Below are positions 63,901 through 64,000 of a stretch of DNA of 64,000 nucleotides, in pieces; position 1 is the stretch's first letter; every line of letters starts with the position of its first letter. The notes beneath the pieces are model-generated. The model searched no databases. It worked only from the letters and a program-made list of their open reading frames with translations, and was not told the DNA's origin. Position numbers and translations under genes: made by a program. Source of the stretch: Mansonella perstans (Eukaryota; Nematoda; Chromadorea; Rhabditida; Onchocercidae); contig JBAMDO010000110.1 of NCBI GenBank assembly GCA_037074765.1, forward strand, positions 62,001 through 126,000, given 5' to 3'.

Positions 63901-63926
63901 AACCTTGACATGGATGTGCAAAATTC
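51989..63926 (-). CDS. tat-1: P4-ATPase phospholipid flippase, ATP8A/TAT-1 type (partial, N-terminus beyond right edge)
   Basis: Aminophospholipid flippase moving PS/PE to the cytosolic leaflet of plasma membrane and endosomes. About 24 exons in the window encode roughly 950 residues; the first 200 or so are missing. Main exons: 63926-63704, 62229-62106, 61020-60887, 60616-60486, 60368-60291, 59941-59792, 59369-59246, 58940-58858, 58642-58523, 58393-58303, 57858-57719, 57452-57405, 56989-56858, 56631-56527, 56303-56118, 55897-55820, 55494-55384, 55233-55036, 54730-54652, 54440-54414, 54181-54125, 53708-53503, 52762-52626, 52083-51989. Seen in order: actuator ending [18 protein letters not shown]4 PISLNITLE, phosphorylation site [61 protein letters not shown]5-10, and a C-terminus GYSFSEDEG...[11 protein letters not shown] that matches ATP8A. 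Two junctions are unsettled: the donor after 54652 and that of the penultimate exon. Confidence 0.9.
52866..52985 (+). repeat. Degenerate tandem repeat, three units of about 40 bp
   Basis: Three units sharing AAAAAAT, GGAATTCAATTAATT (middle copy AGATTCAATTAATT) and a following T-rich arm. Located in the intron between flippase exons 53708-53503 and 52762-52626. Confidence 0.65.
54819..54856. repeat. Perfect 38-bp palindrome
   Basis: Two 19-base arms with no loop; the left arm begins AATCAATCATGCATATAT. Lies in the flippase intron 54731-55035. Confidence 0.85.
54871..54910. repeat. 18-bp perfect inverted repeat with GTAT loop
   Basis: Arm GTTTAATTTGAATTATAT is exactly complementary to 54893-54910. 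Starts 14 bases after the neighbouring 38-bp palindrome. Confidence 0.85.
58800..58850 (+). repeat. Degenerate (AAGT)n tract
   Basis: Repeated AAGTAAGT-type units with small interruptions in a flippase intron. Confidence 0.6.
59917..60154 (+). repeat. Minisatellite of about 42-bp units continuing from an exon edge
   Basis: Six degenerate copies of a unit whose core is TTTTATCACTGATAA: 59917 (inside the exon coding for the DKTGT site), 59961, 60004, 60045, 60086 and 60136. Spacings are 44, 43, 41, 41 and 50. Outside the core, segments such as CTTGAA and ATTCGCTA also recur. Confidence 0.75.
62577..62710. repeat. 134-bp GC-richer block bounded by 10-bp perfect inverted repeats
   Basis: GGATGGAGTT at 62577-62586 and AACTCCATCC at 62701-62710, inside the long flippase intron. 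The interior is clearly richer in G and C than the surrounding intron. It may be a small inverted-repeat element or a structured RNA; I recognise neither. Confidence 0.55.
63050..63112 (+). repeat. Polypyrimidine CT-rich tract
   Basis: Nearly uninterrupted C and T, mostly CTCTCT units, in the same intron. Confidence 0.8.
63385..63520 (+). repeat. (AAC/AAT)n microsatellite
   Basis: Mixed AACAAT/AACAAC/GATAAC units in the flippase intron 62230-63703. On the other strand it gives Cys/Tyr/Leu-rich open frames that are not genes. Same type as the repeat at 15690-15766. Confidence 0.8.
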
Positions 63927-64000
63927 CTGCAATTACTTTTCCTTTTTTTTTTTGGCAAATTAATTTGAATAATTTTTTGAAAAAAAAGAAAATTCGGACA

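Noticed and set aside
1..64000. tRNA, rRNA, CRISPR array, bacterial (endosymbiont) insertion
   Set aside because: Looked for GC-richer cloverleaf-like blocks, spaced identical repeats and long intronless ORFs; none seen by eye. A covariance-model scan would be needed to exclude small RNAs.

Overview
The window looks like nuclear DNA of a nematode, most likely a spirurid/filarial worm. This rests on inference from four things. It is strongly AT-rich. Short exons are broken by many AT-rich introns with GT...TTTCAG borders. Several start codons sit only 4-10 bases downstream of a TTTCAG-like acceptor, as expected for spliced-leader trans-splicing. The recognisable proteins match known metazoan families (WIPI4, BRD7/9, TAPL, DOT1L, CTF8, EDC4, ATP8A). 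I found no bacterial operon, rRNA, tRNA, CRISPR or clear transposon. Most genes were assembled exon by exon, and codon phase closes across all junctions except where stated.

Layout, left to right. (1) 214-1966, minus: 5' part of a WIPI4/EPG-6-like autophagy beta-propeller, cut by the left edge. (2) 3361-7670, plus: SWSN-9 (BRD7/BRD9), divergent from (1). (3) 8791-13651, minus: a TAPL/ABCB9-type half ABC transporter (HAF-4/HAF-9 family), tail-to-tail with (2). (4) 13652-18762: 5.1 kb without a supported gene, rich in simple repeats and inverted repeats. (5) 18763-27426, plus: DOT-1, the H3K79 methyltransferase, 17 exons, with a 2-kb intron holding a (TG)n microsatellite. (6) 31084-37455, plus: an unrecognised 1098-residue Pro/Ser/Thr/Gln-rich protein. 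(7) 41072-42094, plus: CTF8, a 99-residue subunit of the alternative clamp loader. (8) 42954-50048, minus: EDC4/Ge-1, convergent with CTF8. (9) 51989-63926, minus: a P4-ATPase of the ATP8A/TAT-1 type whose N-terminus lies beyond the right edge.

The genes form no pathway cluster, as is usual for a metazoan locus. Three act in the nucleus on chromatin or replication (SWSN-9, DOT-1, CTF8), one in cytoplasmic mRNA decapping (EDC4), and three in membrane or lysosome biology (EPG-6, HAF, TAT-1). No new multi-gene system is evident. The most interesting items are non-coding or structural: a ~42-bp minisatellite that appears to continue from the exon edge coding for the P-type ATPase phosphorylation site; two adjacent long perfect inverted repeats in another intron of that gene; a ~60-bp duplicated module that contains the swsn-9 start codon; a ~45-residue insertion in the flippase actuator domain; and the unrecognised proline-rich gene.
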